A DNA stretch of 64,000 nt, taken from the NCBI GenBank assembly GCA_035620975.1, contig DASPFV010000193.1:33747-97746 (forward strand), given 5' to 3'. Below, one piece after another: positions 49,620 to 58,497 of this stretch. The position numbers and the translations under genes are program-made. The DNA is from DASPFV01 sp035620975 (lineage in GTDB: Bacteria > Acidobacteriota > Vicinamibacteria > Vicinamibacterales > 2-12-FULL-66-21). Each line of letters starts with the position of its first letter. Within the stretch, counting starts at the first letter, position 1. The notes under the pieces were generated by a model. The model ran no database searches. It saw nothing but the letters and a program-made list of their open reading frames with translations, and was not told the origin of the DNA.

Positions 49620-52073
49620 ATGTCCCCCTCGCTCGATACGCTTCGCCAGGATCTCCGATTCGGCGCCCGCACGCTCGCGCGCAACCCGGGCTTCGCCGCC
49701 ATCGCCGTGCTCACCCTGGCGATTGGCATCGGCGCGAACGCTGCAATCTTCAGCGTCGTCAACGCCGTGCTGCTCAGGCCGCTTCCGTGGCGGGAGCCGG
49801 ATCGGGCCGTCATGATCTGGAGCAAGTGGACCGCGTTCGACAAGACCTGGGTGGCGACCGGCGAAGTAGTCGACTACCGGAGGCGCAGCCGGACGCTCGA
49901 GGAGATCGCGGCCTGGGGCGACGGGCAGGTGAATCTGACCGGCGATGGCGAGCCCGAGCGCGTCTCGGCCGCCAACGTGACATCCAACCTCTTTTCCACC
50001 CTCGGCGTCGCTCCTCTCGTAGGACGGACCTTCACGGCGGCCGAGGATCTGCCCGAGGGCCCCGACCTCGTCTTGCTGGGGTTCGGCCTGTGGAATCGCC
50101 GGTACGCCGCCGACCCGTCCATCGTGGGGCGCACGATTCTCATCAACGGACGGCCGTTCGAGGTCGTCGGCGTGATGTCTCCAGGCTTCGTGCTGCCGAC
50201 CGACTTCGGCAACCCCGAACCCACCCAGCTCTGGATGCCGCTGCAGATGGATCCGGCCAGCACCGACCATGGCAGTCACGGATTGTACGCGGCCGGACGC
50301 CTCAAACCCGGTGCGACCGTCGCGCAGGCCGCGCAGGAGCTGCAGTCGATTGCCGACGCGATGACGGGTGAGGGTCTCTACCCGAGGCAGATGCAGTTCG
50401 GCACTGTCGTGCTCTCGCTGACCGACGAAGTCGTGGGCACGGTGCGGCGCTCGCTGCTGCTGCTGTTCGGCGCGGTCGCGTTCCTGCTGCTGATCGCCTG
50501 CGCCAACGTTGCCAACCTGCTGCTTGCCCGCGCCGAGGCGCGGCAGCGCGAGCTTGCCGTGCGGTCGGCGCTCGGGGCGGGACGGCTTCGCGTGCTCCGA
50601 CAGCTGCTCACCGAGAATCTCGTGCTCACGGTGATCAGCGCCCTCGCCGGGCTCGCGCTCGCGTTCGCGGGCGTGCGGCTCGTCGCCTGGTGGAATCCCG
50701 CCAGCATCCCACGGGTGTCCGGCGTAACGCTCGATCTGAAGGTGCTGGCGTTCACGGCCGGCGTGGCACTGCTGACGAGCGTGCTGTTCGGCCTGGCGCC
50801 TGCGCTGCGCGCCCTCCGGGCGGACCTGACGGACTCGTTGAAGGACCGCGGTCAGAACGCCTCGACTGGCAGCGGGCGCCAGCGCTTCCGGAACGCCCTG
50901 GTCGTCGTCGAGATGGCGCTGGCCGTCGTGCTGCTCGTGGGCGCGGGTCTCATGCTGCGCAGCCTCTGGTCGCTCCAGCGGGTGCCGCTCGGCTTCGAGC
51001 CGTCCGGCGTCCTGACGATGCGGGTGGCCCTGCCGGCCGCGAGTTACCCGCAATCGGAGCAGGTCGTGGGCTTCTTCCAGCGGCTGGTCGACGAGATCCG
51101 CCAGCTTCCCGGCGTGCAGCGTGCCGGCGCCGCGCGGCTGCTTCCGCTCGGCTCCACGATTGGCGACACCGGTCTGATGGTCGAGGGCTACGACCCGCCG
51201 CCGGGCACGAACGCCAAGGGCGACTGGCAGATCGTCACCGATGGCTATCTAGAAGCTATTGGCGAACGCGTCATCCGCGGCCGGACCTTCACCGCCGCCG
51301 ACACCACGGGAAGCATGCTCGTGGGGCTCATCAACGAGGAGATGGCCCGCCGCTACTGGAGCGGCCGCGACCCGATCGGCGGCCGGTTCAGGATCGGCGG
51401 GAACCCGAATCGGCCGTGGGTCACCGTCGTGGGGATCGTCGCCGACGTCCGCCACAACGGCGTCACCGAGCCGATCAAGGAGAAGTACTACGTTCCGCAT
51501 ACGCAATGGCACGAGTCGGTCGGCAACCCGATCCGCGCAATGTCGCTGGTCGTGAAAACGTCGACCGATCCGCTGACACTGGTGGGTCCCGTCCGGGCCC
51601 GCATTCGCGCGCTCGACCCGAACCTGCCCGTGGCGCAGGTGCGCACGATGACCGACGTGGTCGGTGCAACCATGTCAACCCCCAGGTTCACGGGGGTCCT
51701 GCTGGGAGCCTTCGCCGCCATGGCGCTGATGCTGTCGGCCGTCGGCATCTACGGTGTGCTGTCGTACCTCGTGAGCCGGCGCATGCGCGAGATCGGCATC
51801 CGCGTCGCTATCGGGGCGGGTCGGGGGCACATACTCTCGCTGGTACTGCGCAGCGGTCTGGGCCTCGCCGTCGCGGGGGTTGCGATGGGTCTTGCTGTGG
51901 CCGCCGTCGCGGCCCGGACGATGAGCTCGCTGCTGCACGAGGTCAGCCCGCTGGACCCGGTGACCTTCGCCGCCGTCGGGCTCGGCCTCACGCTGGTGGC
52001 GGCCGCGGCGAGCTTCGTGCCGGCCTGGCGTGCGACGCGCGTCGATCCTGTGATGGCGCTGAAGACGGAGTAG
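49620..52073 (+). CDS. ADOP-type MacB/FtsX ABC permease
   Basis: An 817-residue permease of the acidobacterial duplicated orphan permease type. It begins [20 protein letters not shown] and a first transmembrane helix ([20 protein letters not shown]), followed by a large MacB-type periplasmic core. Two FtsX-like transmembrane blocks are evident, one around [20 protein letters not shown] and one near the C-terminus around [20 protein letters not shown]. There is no nucleotide-binding domain and no ATPase gene next door, as expected for the orphan type. Substrate unknown; secretion of peptides or lipids or lipoprotein-related work is the precedent. ATG 49620 has GGAGGAG 4 nt upstream. Presence of this family supports an Acidobacteriota origin. 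Confidence 0.93.
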   Translation: MSPSLDTLRQDLRFGARTLARNPGFAAIAVLTLAIGIGANAAIFSVVNAVLLRPLPWREPDRAVMIWSKWTAFDKTWVATGEVVDYRRRSRTLEEIAAWGDGQVNLTGDGEPERVSAANVTSNLFSTLGVAPLVGRTFTAAEDLPEGPDLVLLGFGLWNRRYAADPSIVGRTILINGRPFEVVGVMSPGFVLPTDFGNPEPTQLWMPLQMDPASTDHGSHGLYAAGRLKPGATVAQAAQELQSIADAMTGEGLYPRQMQFGTVVLSLTDEVVGTVRRSLLLLFGAVAFLLLIACANVANLLLARAEARQRELAVRSALGAGRLRVLRQLLTENLVLTVISALAGLALAFAGVRLVAWWNPASIPRVSGVTLDLKVLAFTAGVALLTSVLFGLAPALRALRADLTDSLKDRGQNASTGSGRQRFRNALVVVEMALAVVLLVGAGLMLRSLWSLQRVPLGFEPSGVLTMRVALPAASYPQSEQVVGFFQRLVDEIRQLPGVQRAGAARLLPLGSTIGDTGLMVEGYDPPPGTNAKGDWQIVTDGYLEAIGERVIRGRTFTAADTTGSMLVGLINEEMARRYWSGRDPIGGRFRIGGNPNRPWVTVVGIVADVRHNGVTEPIKEKYYVPHTQWHESVGNPIRAMSLVVKTSTDPLTLVGPVRARIRALDPNLPVAQVRTMTDVVGATMSTPRFTGVLLGAFAAMALMLSAVGIYGVLSYLVSRRMREIGIRVAIGAGRGHILSLVLRSGLGLAVAGVAMGLAVAAVAARTMSSLLHEVSPLDPVTFAAVGLGLTLVAAAASFVPAWRATRVDPVMALKTE

Positions 52074-52176
52074 CGTCAACCTCCACGGCCCGCACGAGCG
52101 GGCCTCAACCTACGGAGGACCGGGCTGCGAGTCGCCAGCCTCGAGCTGCGGAACTGATATATCCTCGATCGGCTCG

Positions 52177-53328
52177 ATGGCCCCGGGATCCGATCGCCTC
52201 TTCACTCCGCGCTTCTTCGTGATGTGCGGGTTCAGCTTCACCGTGTTTCTCTCGGCGTTCCAGCTCCTGCCCACCGCGCCGTTCCATATCATCGACCTCG
52301 GCGGCTCGACCTTCGCGTCAGGCCTGTTCCTCGGCTTCCTGACCTATGCGTCCGCGTTCTCGGCGCCGCTGACGGGGGCCTTCGCGGATCGGATGGGCCA
52401 GCGGCGCATCCTGATCACGAGCAGCATCGCGCTGGCCGTCTTCTCGCTCGGCTACGCACTGCTCTCGAGCTACGTGCTGATGCTCGCGCTCGCGGTGGTG
52501 CACGGGATCTTCTGGTCCGGCCTCCTGTCGGCGTCGGCGGCCTATATGACCAACCTCCTGCCCGAACGCCGGCGCGCGGAGGGCATTGGCTACTGGGGCC
52601 TCGCCACGGTCGCAGCGATTGCCGTGGCACCCACGCTCGGCTTCTGGATCTACCGCCGCGGCTGGCTGTGGATGTGTCTCGTCGGCGCGGCGCTCAACGT
52701 CGTCATGGCGGCGATCGCGTGGGGTCTGCCCGAGCAGCCCGTGGCGGAGCCGCGGCATGCCGGGCAGGGGCTGCTCGAATGGCGCGTGCTCGCGATCTCG
52801 TTCAGCCTGTTTCTCTACTCCTTCGGGTACGGAGGCATCACGAGCTTCACGGCGCTGTACGCGGACGCGAACGGCGTGGCGCCCAAGGGCATCTACCTGA
52901 CGACGCTGGCGATCGTGATCCTGGTCACGCGGCCGTTCTCGGGACGTCTCGGCGATCGCTTCGGCTACAAGCGGGTGTTCGTGCCGTGCCTCGCGCTGAT
53001 CAGCCTCGGCCTCGCCTGTCTGGCGTTCGGCGGCACCCGCAGCTGGCTGGTCGTGTCGGCCGTCGTGTTCGGCCTGGGCTTCGGCACGGCGTACCCCGTC
53101 TACATCGGGTACGTGATGCGCGGCGTGACCGCAGGTCGCCGGGGCGCGGCGTTCGGGGCGATCCTGGCGGCATTCGACACCGGGATCGGCACGGGCTCCA
53201 CGTCGATGGGCTGGCTGATCCAGCGCCACGGGTTCGGGACGGCCTTCGCGATTGCGGCGGCGCTGTCCGCCCTCGCGCTGCCCTACTTCCTGGTCGCGGA
53301 TCGCGTGTTTGGAGAGCGGGCCCGCTGA
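52177..53328 (+). CDS. MFS transporter
   Basis: A 383-residue major-facilitator protein with about twelve hydrophobic segments. The loop between helices 2 and 3 reads GAFADRMGQRRILI, matching the family G-x-x-x-D-R-x-G-R-[KR] pattern. The second half has the matching RLGDRFGYKRVF loop, the internal-repeat counterpart. The predicted start MAPGSDRLFTPRFFVMCGFS is a short cytoplasmic lead. The substrate is unknown; drug or sugar-phosphate-like transport is common. ATG 52177 is 13 nt after TATATC. It is co-directional with the ADOP gene 104 bp upstream, and the left array of the GCGGATG repeat starts about 14 bp after the stop. Confidence 0.92.
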   Translation: MAPGSDRLFTPRFFVMCGFSFTVFLSAFQLLPTAPFHIIDLGGSTFASGLFLGFLTYASAFSAPLTGAFADRMGQRRILITSSIALAVFSLGYALLSSYVLMLALAVVHGIFWSGLLSASAAYMTNLLPERRRAEGIGYWGLATVAAIAVAPTLGFWIYRRGWLWMCLVGAALNVVMAAIAWGLPEQPVAEPRHAGQGLLEWRVLAISFSLFLYSFGYGGITSFTALYADANGVAPKGIYLTTLAIVILVTRPFSGRLGDRFGYKRVFVPCLALISLGLACLAFGGTRSWLVVSAVVFGLGFGTAYPVYIGYVMRGVTAGRRGAAFGAILAAFDTGIGTGSTSMGWLIQRHGFGTAFAIAAALSALALPYFLVADRVFGERAR

Positions 53329-53341
53329 ACGCGGATGCCCC

Positions 53342-53470
53342 GGACCACGGGACGCGGATGAACGCGCGGCTGGCGCGGGTCTCTGTTCACGGGACGCGGA
53401 GTGGCGCGGACTCTCTTTTTTGACGGGACGCGGATGAACGCGGATCTTCGCGGATGCACTCGGATCTCGG
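53342..53470. repeat. GCGGATG repeat array, left (direct) copy
   Basis: Several units of the type GACGCGGATGAACGCGG are spread between 53342 and 53470, e.g. at about 53350 and 53424, with the shared lead CACGGGACGCGGA. Units are degenerate and interspersed. The array reads in the opposite orientation to the one at 54205-54545. Confidence 0.8.
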
Positions 53471-53555
53471 CGGCTCTGCCCGAGTCGCAGATTTCCGTTT
53501 TCTCGCGCCATCCCGCTGGTCCATCATTCACGCCAGCGCCGCTCGAGCGAACACA

Positions 53556-54152
53556 ATGGGACTTCGAGAAGCAGTGCTCCTCGCTCTGGAGAACCAGTTC
53601 GGTCAGGGCCGGTTCACGGCCGGTGCCGGGGACAATCCCATCGCCGTGTTCCGGGCCGCGAATCCGCAGGTCGGGGACGCAGTCGTGGTCGCCGGGGTCG
53701 AAACGCCTCACACACTGACCGTCACGGTGACGGTGGGCGAGGTCCTCGCCGACTCCTTCGACAACTTCGATTCCCACCTGCCCCCTCGAGCCCGCGCGGC
53801 ACGGCTCACTTCGGACCTCGTCTGGTTCCTCGACCGGCTGTTCGCTGATCGGCTCCTGTTCTGGAAATCGACCGATGGTCTTCGCGCGGGCTGGCGGGAC
53901 CGCGGCGACGTGGGTCATCTGGAGCCGCTCGTCCTGGACAACCGCCCGTACGGCCGGTACCTCTGGTCCGGGCCACTGTCGCTCTGGCAGGCTGGTCCAT
54001 CGATCCTTGGCCGCGGGATGATTCGCGACGAACGCGAGTACCAGATCCTGCGTGTGGCGGTCGACGATCCAGGGGACAATCCGCTCGAGCAACCGGAACT
54101 GGAACGCGCCCGCCAGCTGCTTGCTGAGTACGATCGAAACCCGCCGCCATGA
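53556..54152 (+). CDS. Unknown protein flanked by inverted repeat arrays
   Basis: A 198-residue soluble protein I do not recognise. The start MGLREAVLLALENQFGQGRF is helical. The middle part (VVVAGVETPHTLTVTVTVGE) is beta-rich. It then has the aromatic segment LWFLDRLFADRLLFWKSTDG with many charged residues, and an acidic C-terminal QLLAEYDRNPPP. No transmembrane or signal segment and no catalytic motif is apparent. ATG 53556 is chosen as the first start after the repeats; there is no good Shine-Dalgarno. It is enclosed by the GCGGATG array on its left and the inverted array on its right, so it may be part of a repeat-bounded unit. Confidence 0.7.
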   Translation: MGLREAVLLALENQFGQGRFTAGAGDNPIAVFRAANPQVGDAVVVAGVETPHTLTVTVTVGEVLADSFDNFDSHLPPRARAARLTSDLVWFLDRLFADRLLFWKSTDGLRAGWRDRGDVGHLEPLVLDNRPYGRYLWSGPLSLWQAGPSILGRGMIRDEREYQILRVAVDDPGDNPLEQPELERARQLLAEYDRNPPP

Positions 54153-54204
54153 TCGGCAGGTTGCACCCGGGTTCAGGAGTGAACGGGAGCGCGTGCACCC
54201 GCGG

Positions 54205-54545
54205 CGGCATTCGCGTCCCGTGACCAGAGAATCCGCGCCACTCCGCGCTCCTCCGCGGCCCGCGAGAAAGGATCCGCGTGGATCCGCGTCTGGTGAGAAA
54301 GGATTCCGCGTTTGTATCCGCACTGATCCGCGACCCGTGTGAGAGAGAGACCCCCGTGCATCCGCGCTCATCCGCGTCCCGTGAAAGGAATCGGCGTGCA
54401 TCCGCGTCCCGTGACGAAGGATCGCGTTTGGGTTTGCACTGAGCCGCGACCCGTGGGAGAGAAAGAACCCGCGTGCATCCGCGCCCGTCCCGTCCCGTAA
54501 AAGGAATCGGCGTGGATCCGCGTCCCCTGAGAGGATCCGCGCCAT
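54205..54545. repeat. GCGGATG repeat array, right (inverted) copy
   Basis: A dense array of the reverse complement units, such as CCGCGTGCATCCGCG, GGATCCGCGTC, and CGCGTCCCGTGA, fills about 340 bases between the unknown gene and the TonB-receptor gene. At least eight ATCCGCG cores are visible. Spacing is irregular (about 18-60 bp). Confidence 0.85.
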
Positions 54546-54594
54546 CGCATGGCAGGTCAGCGCGCCGTCGCCAGCGACCGCGCGGACCCGCGAT

Positions 54595-57243
54595 TCAGAA
54601 GCCGAACCGCGCGCCCAGCTCGATCCGGCGCGCCGGCGCCGCGGAGGTCGGCTGCCTGAAGAACGGCGACGACATCACGCCGCTGAAGCCGAGCAGGTTC
54701 GTCCGGTTCAGCAGGTTGGTCGCCGCGACGTACACCTCGAAGCGCCACCGCCTGTCATCGGCGCCGCCCGAGAATCCGCCCATCGGCGTCTCCCCCCCGC
54801 CGCCCGCGCGAATCATGACGACCTGCGGGCCGCCCGCGCTGTCCGCCCCCGGCCGACGGCCGAAGCCGAAGGCCCAGCTCAGTCGCATGCCGAGTTCGGC
54901 TCGGGCCGTGGTCCGGGCCGCATTCCGGCCGACGCCCGCGGGCCGATCGTTGCTGACCGTGTCGCCGTTGTCGTCGTGGCCCGTCGTGATGGTGTAGGGT
55001 GTTCCCGAGCTGGCGAAGAAGTTCGTGGCGACCTTGAAGCCTCTCCACAGGTCCATGTTCAGCATCCCGGTGACCCGGTGGGGAATGTCGAGGGCCGACG
55101 GCCCCCATTCCGCACGCGGATCGTAGTTGTCGGCCGGGAGCGCGAACGGGCCGTCGGTGTCGTTCCGCATTCGCGCGAACGTGTAGTTGAGGAAGAGGAA
55201 CGTGCGGTGCCACGGTAGGTTCATGTTGAACCCGGCGTGCACCATGTGGCCCTGTGACCTCGCCGTGGACTCCACCTGCGTCATGTTGCCCGACGAGGGA
55301 TCCGGTCGGGAGCCGTCAGCGAAGGGGGCATTCAGGTTCCGGCCTCGGAAGAGTTGCGAGCCGCTCGAGTAGAAGTACATCACGTTGGTGCGGGCGGACC
55401 GGCCGATCATCTGCTCGACGCCGAGGTTCGTGCGAAGGATCGTGGGGAGGCTCAGGTCTGGGGACTGTACGAGCCGCCCGGGGGGCAGCGGCACGGCGGT
55501 CCCGCCGAGCAGCGGATCCGGATAGCCGGGTGACTGCACCACGAGATCCGCCTGACGCACGCCGTCCACGCGCAGCGTCTGCTCGTAGACCTGGGCCTCG
55601 TACCAGTCGTAGAACACCCCCGCTCCGCCCCGCAGCGTCGTCGTGCCGCTCTTCCTCGGAGACCAGGTTCCACCCAGCCGCGGCGCGAGATTTGCGCGGT
55701 CGTCGATGTGGCTCTGCAGCTCGTGCCGGAGCCCGAGACTCAGCGCGACGCTCCGGGCGAGACGGATGTCGTCCTGCACGTACCAGCCGAACTGCGTGTG
55801 CCGGTACTCGACGAGGGCGTTGCCGATCCGCCGGGTGAAGGTCGTCGGGCGGGCCGCCTCGTACTCCGCGAGACTCGCGAACGTGAACGTGCCCGTCGCG
55901 TTCCTCACGTCGTTACTCCGGTACCGGCCGGTTTCGAGCAGCAGACCCGCGCGAGCGGAGTGCCGCCCTTTCGTGTAATCGACGTCGGCAGCGACCTCGA
56001 TGTCACTCGAGTCTCGTCCGCCCGCGACCTGCGCGCCGCCGGAGTTAAAGGCGTCCAGCACGAGCACCGCCGGGCTGTCGGTGCGCGAGGTCGATTCGAT
56101 CGACTGCCGCCTGGCCTGGACCCTGGTTTCGGCGAAGAAGGAGCGCGCGAGCGGCCCCGACAGCGAGACGCGGAAGAGGTCCTCGCTGGCGTCCCGGGTG
56201 TACGCGCGCGCGAGCAGGTCGAAGTTCCCGACGCCGAGGTTCTCGTTCACGCTCGCGTTCCGCTGGTACGAGCCCCGCAGCGTGTGCGATCGTGTGAGCG
56301 CATGGTCGAGACGGGCCGAGAAACTGATGCGATCGGTCGGCCGACGGACGACGGTGTTGACGGTGCCGGCCGGCACCGCGGCAAGAATGGTCTTCGAGTC
56401 GTAGGCATCGAGGCCGTTCGTCGTGAACGAGAAGCCCGTCCGATCCTTCACCAGCGTGCCGTTCAGCGAGAACGTGACGTTCTGCTGCTGTTCCGGGCTG
56501 CGGCGCGGAGCGAAAGGATTTCGAGCGCTCAAGGAGTCGTCGCGGAACGTGAGGTCCACCGTTCCCCGAAGCGGGCCCCCGCCCGGCCGCGTGAGGACGT
56601 CGACGAAGATCATCCCGCCGCCATGGTTCTCCGCCGCGAAGAGATCCCGGCGGAATCGGATCGCTTGGATCTGTGACTTCGGCGGCAGGCGGCCGCCCCG
56701 GAACCCGTCCACCCGTACCGTGGCCCCGGGGCCGCCCATCTGCTCCAGCACCTCCTGCATTTCGTCGGGATCGTCCGGCAACGCGTCGATCTGCTCCCGC
56801 GTGAGGACGTTGCTGAACGCGTTCCCGCGGGAGTCGAGCGCGCGGTCCTGCGGATCCTGTCCTACGTCGACCTCGTGTGCGATTCTGGCGATGGGCAGCC
56901 GGACGTCCCGTCGCACGGCTGCGCCCGGGCGCACCCGAATGTCGTCGAGCTGTTGCGGCTCGAATCCCGCGAACTCGGCACGGACGGCGTAGCGCCCCGG
57001 TCGCAGGCTCGTGAACTCGGCCTCACCGCGGTTGCCGGTGGCGGCCTCCGCCGGGAGCCCTGCGGGATCCAGGGCCACGAGCGTCACACGCGCCCCGACG
57101 ATCACCGCGCCTGAAGGATCGGCGACAACCACGCGCAGAGTGCCCTCACGAGGCGCCGGTTGCGCCCGCAACGTTCCCGTGAGGAGAAGGCTGACAACCG
57201 CGGTGACCGCGAGGGTGGCGACGCGCCGCTCTGTGATCGGCAT
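54595..57243 (-). CDS. TonB-dependent receptor, Oar-like with carboxypeptidase-regulatory domain
   Basis: An 882-residue outer-membrane receptor. After a signal peptide (about 1-27) comes a carboxypeptidase-regulatory-like domain (about 30-110, EGTLRVVVADPSGAVIVGAR, then RYAVRAEFAGFEPQQL). The plug follows (EQMGGPGATVRVDGFRGG) and then a large barrel of many amphipathic strands. It ends IELGARFGF with the terminal Phe of outer-membrane barrels. Oar-like receptors import large or complex nutrients with TonB energy. ATG 57243 begins the signal peptide. It lies 29 bp downstream of the LolA-like gene on the same strand, so the pair forms an operon likely controlled from the 58410-58436 sites. Confidence 0.93.
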   Translation of the reverse strand: MPITERRVATLAVTAVVSLLLTGTLRAQPAPREGTLRVVVADPSGAVIVGARVTLVALDPAGLPAEAATGNRGEAEFTSLRPGRYAVRAEFAGFEPQQLDDIRVRPGAAVRRDVRLPIARIAHEVDVGQDPQDRALDSRGNAFSNVLTREQIDALPDDPDEMQEVLEQMGGPGATVRVDGFRGGRLPPKSQIQAIRFRRDLFAAENHGGGMIFVDVLTRPGGGPLRGTVDLTFRDDSLSARNPFAPRRSPEQQQNVTFSLNGTLVKDRTGFSFTTNGLDAYDSKTILAAVPAGTVNTVVRRPTDRISFSARLDHALTRSHTLRGSYQRNASVNENLGVGNFDLLARAYTRDASEDLFRVSLSGPLARSFFAETRVQARRQSIESTSRTDSPAVLVLDAFNSGGAQVAGGRDSSDIEVAADVDYTKGRHSARAGLLLETGRYRSNDVRNATGTFTFASLAEYEAARPTTFTRRIGNALVEYRHTQFGWYVQDDIRLARSVALSLGLRHELQSHIDDRANLAPRLGGTWSPRKSGTTTLRGGAGVFYDWYEAQVYEQTLRVDGVRQADLVVQSPGYPDPLLGGTAVPLPPGRLVQSPDLSLPTILRTNLGVEQMIGRSARTNVMYFYSSGSQLFRGRNLNAPFADGSRPDPSSGNMTQVESTARSQGHMVHAGFNMNLPWHRTFLFLNYTFARMRNDTDGPFALPADNYDPRAEWGPSALDIPHRVTGMLNMDLWRGFKVATNFFASSGTPYTITTGHDDNGDTVSNDRPAGVGRNAARTTARAELGMRLSWAFGFGRRPGADSAGGPQVVMIRAGGGGETPMGGFSGGADDRRWRFEVYVAATNLLNRTNLLGFSGVMSSPFFRQPTSAAPARRIELGARFGF

Positions 57244-57272
57244 GTGCAGGAACTCCGCCCGAGGCAGCCGCG

Positions 57273-58310
57273 CTACTCGATGCCGACCTTGAAACGATCG
57301 GCCTTGATGGTCGGATTGACCTGGTAGCTCTTCACCTCCCACTCCTCGTTCGGCTTTGCGGCCGTGCCTCGCGTGATGCGGTGCGGAAGCAGGATGCCGT
57401 CGACCTCGCGATACTCTGCGAAATACAGGCGCTGTTCGACGAGCTTCGGCGGCGCAGACTCTGCCCCGTGCAGCTGCCTGTCGAGCTCGGCCCGCTGCTC
57501 GGGGGTGAGCTCCCGGGAAGCGCCACTCTGCCCCGACGACGGAGTCGCGGAGCCGCCGTGCGGCGTGACGACGGTGGCGCCGCCACGGGGGCTGCCGGCG
57601 GCCATCCTGATGGCGCGGAGTTCGGGCTCCAGATAAGTGAGCATCAGTGGCTGGTGCGTCTGCGTGTCGATGAACAGCCTCGCCCTGAAATCTCCCTGAC
57701 CGCTCACGTCGATCATGTGGGCGGCGCCGTCCGGGGACTCGGCGATGCCGGAGTAGGTGTAGGCGGCCTCGAAGCCAGGCTGGGTGCCCGCGATCATTCC
57801 GAGGAGCAGCCGCGCCAGCTCCGCTTGACTGCGCAGGAGTGCGGCCTGTCTGCGGGCGGGATCGTTCGTGCCTCGGTCGACGTTCACGCGCATCCCCGGG
57901 CTGTTCGCGAGGACGTCGATGAACGGCCGGTCGCCCTCGAAGCCCTCGATGCGGGTCATGGCGAGCGCGCCAGTACCGGTGTCCTGCCGGTAGTACTTGT
58001 CCGGGAATGCGACGTCGATCTCGAGCTCGCCGGCCATCTGCGGCGCCGGACCGCTTCCGCCCCCCGGGCCGCCCATCATCACGACCGTCATCGCGCCGCC
58101 GCCGGCGGGCACGCCGGACTCCCGGCGGTAGTCGGCCCTCAGCGACAGCGCCTTCAGGGCAGTGTGCCTGTTCTCACCGCCGAGCGCCTGGCGTGCGTCC
58201 GCCAGTACTTTCCTGGCCACGGCCTCGGCGTCCTGCGCCCTGGTGCCCACCGCCCCCGCGACGGCCAGTGTCATCACACCACACACCACAAACGCAGCTC
58301 TCATTCGCAT
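57273..58310 (-). CDS. Hypothetical exported protein, outer-membrane-lipoprotein-like, paired with TonB receptor
   Basis: A 345-residue secreted protein. The signal peptide (about 1-28, RMRAAFVVCGVMTLAVAGAV) precedes a beta-rich domain with ALKALSLRADYRRESGVPAG, GELEIDVAFPDKYYRQDTG and ARLFIDTQTHQPLMLTYLEP, a layout like LolA/LppX-type half-barrels. A Gly/Met-rich loop (MTVVMMGGPGGGSG) sits inside it. ATG 58310 is supported by GGAGGGG about 8 nt upstream. It is the first gene of a two-gene operon with the TonB receptor. Lipid or nutrient-related periplasmic carriage is a guess. Confidence 0.78.
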   Translation of the reverse strand: MRMRAAFVVCGVMTLAVAGAVGTRAQDAEAVARKVLADARQALGGENRHTALKALSLRADYRRESGVPAGGGAMTVVMMGGPGGGSGPAPQMAGELEIDVAFPDKYYRQDTGTGALAMTRIEGFEGDRPFIDVLANSPGMRVNVDRGTNDPARRQAALLRSQAELARLLLGMIAGTQPGFEAAYTYSGIAESPDGAAHMIDVSGQGDFRARLFIDTQTHQPLMLTYLEPELRAIRMAAGSPRGGATVVTPHGGSATPSSGQSGASRELTPEQRAELDRQLHGAESAPPKLVEQRLYFAEYREVDGILLPHRITRGTAAKPNEEWEVKSYQVNPTIKADRFKVGIE

Positions 58311-58409
58311 GTCGTCCCCTCCGTCCTGTGATCCATCACGAGCCAGCGCTTCTCGGCGCACTCGCGACGCAGCCAGGCACCATCATCCGGCTCGCGTCCG
58401 GAGGAGTGG

Positions 58410-58436
58410 TTAAGCCTGCGCTAAGACTTTGTTAAG
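58410..58436. promoter_or_regulatory. Three direct TTAAG-type sites spaced exactly 11 bp
   Basis: TTAAG at 58410-58414, CTAAG at 58421-58425 and TTAAG at 58432-58436, i.e. one helical turn apart. This is the geometry of OmpR/PhoB-family response-regulator sites. They lie in the 187-bp divergent gap between the TonB-receptor operon and the two-component system genes, well placed for autoregulation and control of the receptor operon. Confidence 0.65.
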
Positions 58437-58484
58437 GACGTAAAACCTTGCGGCGGGTCGATCAGGCGGGCAGGATGCACATGC

Positions 58485-58490
58485 TAGACT
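58485..58490 (+). promoter_or_regulatory. -10-like TAGACT, leaderless-type, for the sensor kinase
   Basis: TAGACT ends 7 nt before ATG 58498, with no Shine-Dalgarno between. The three TTAAG sites lie 49-75 bp upstream of it. Confidence 0.45.
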
Positions 58491-58497
58491 CGCCGAC

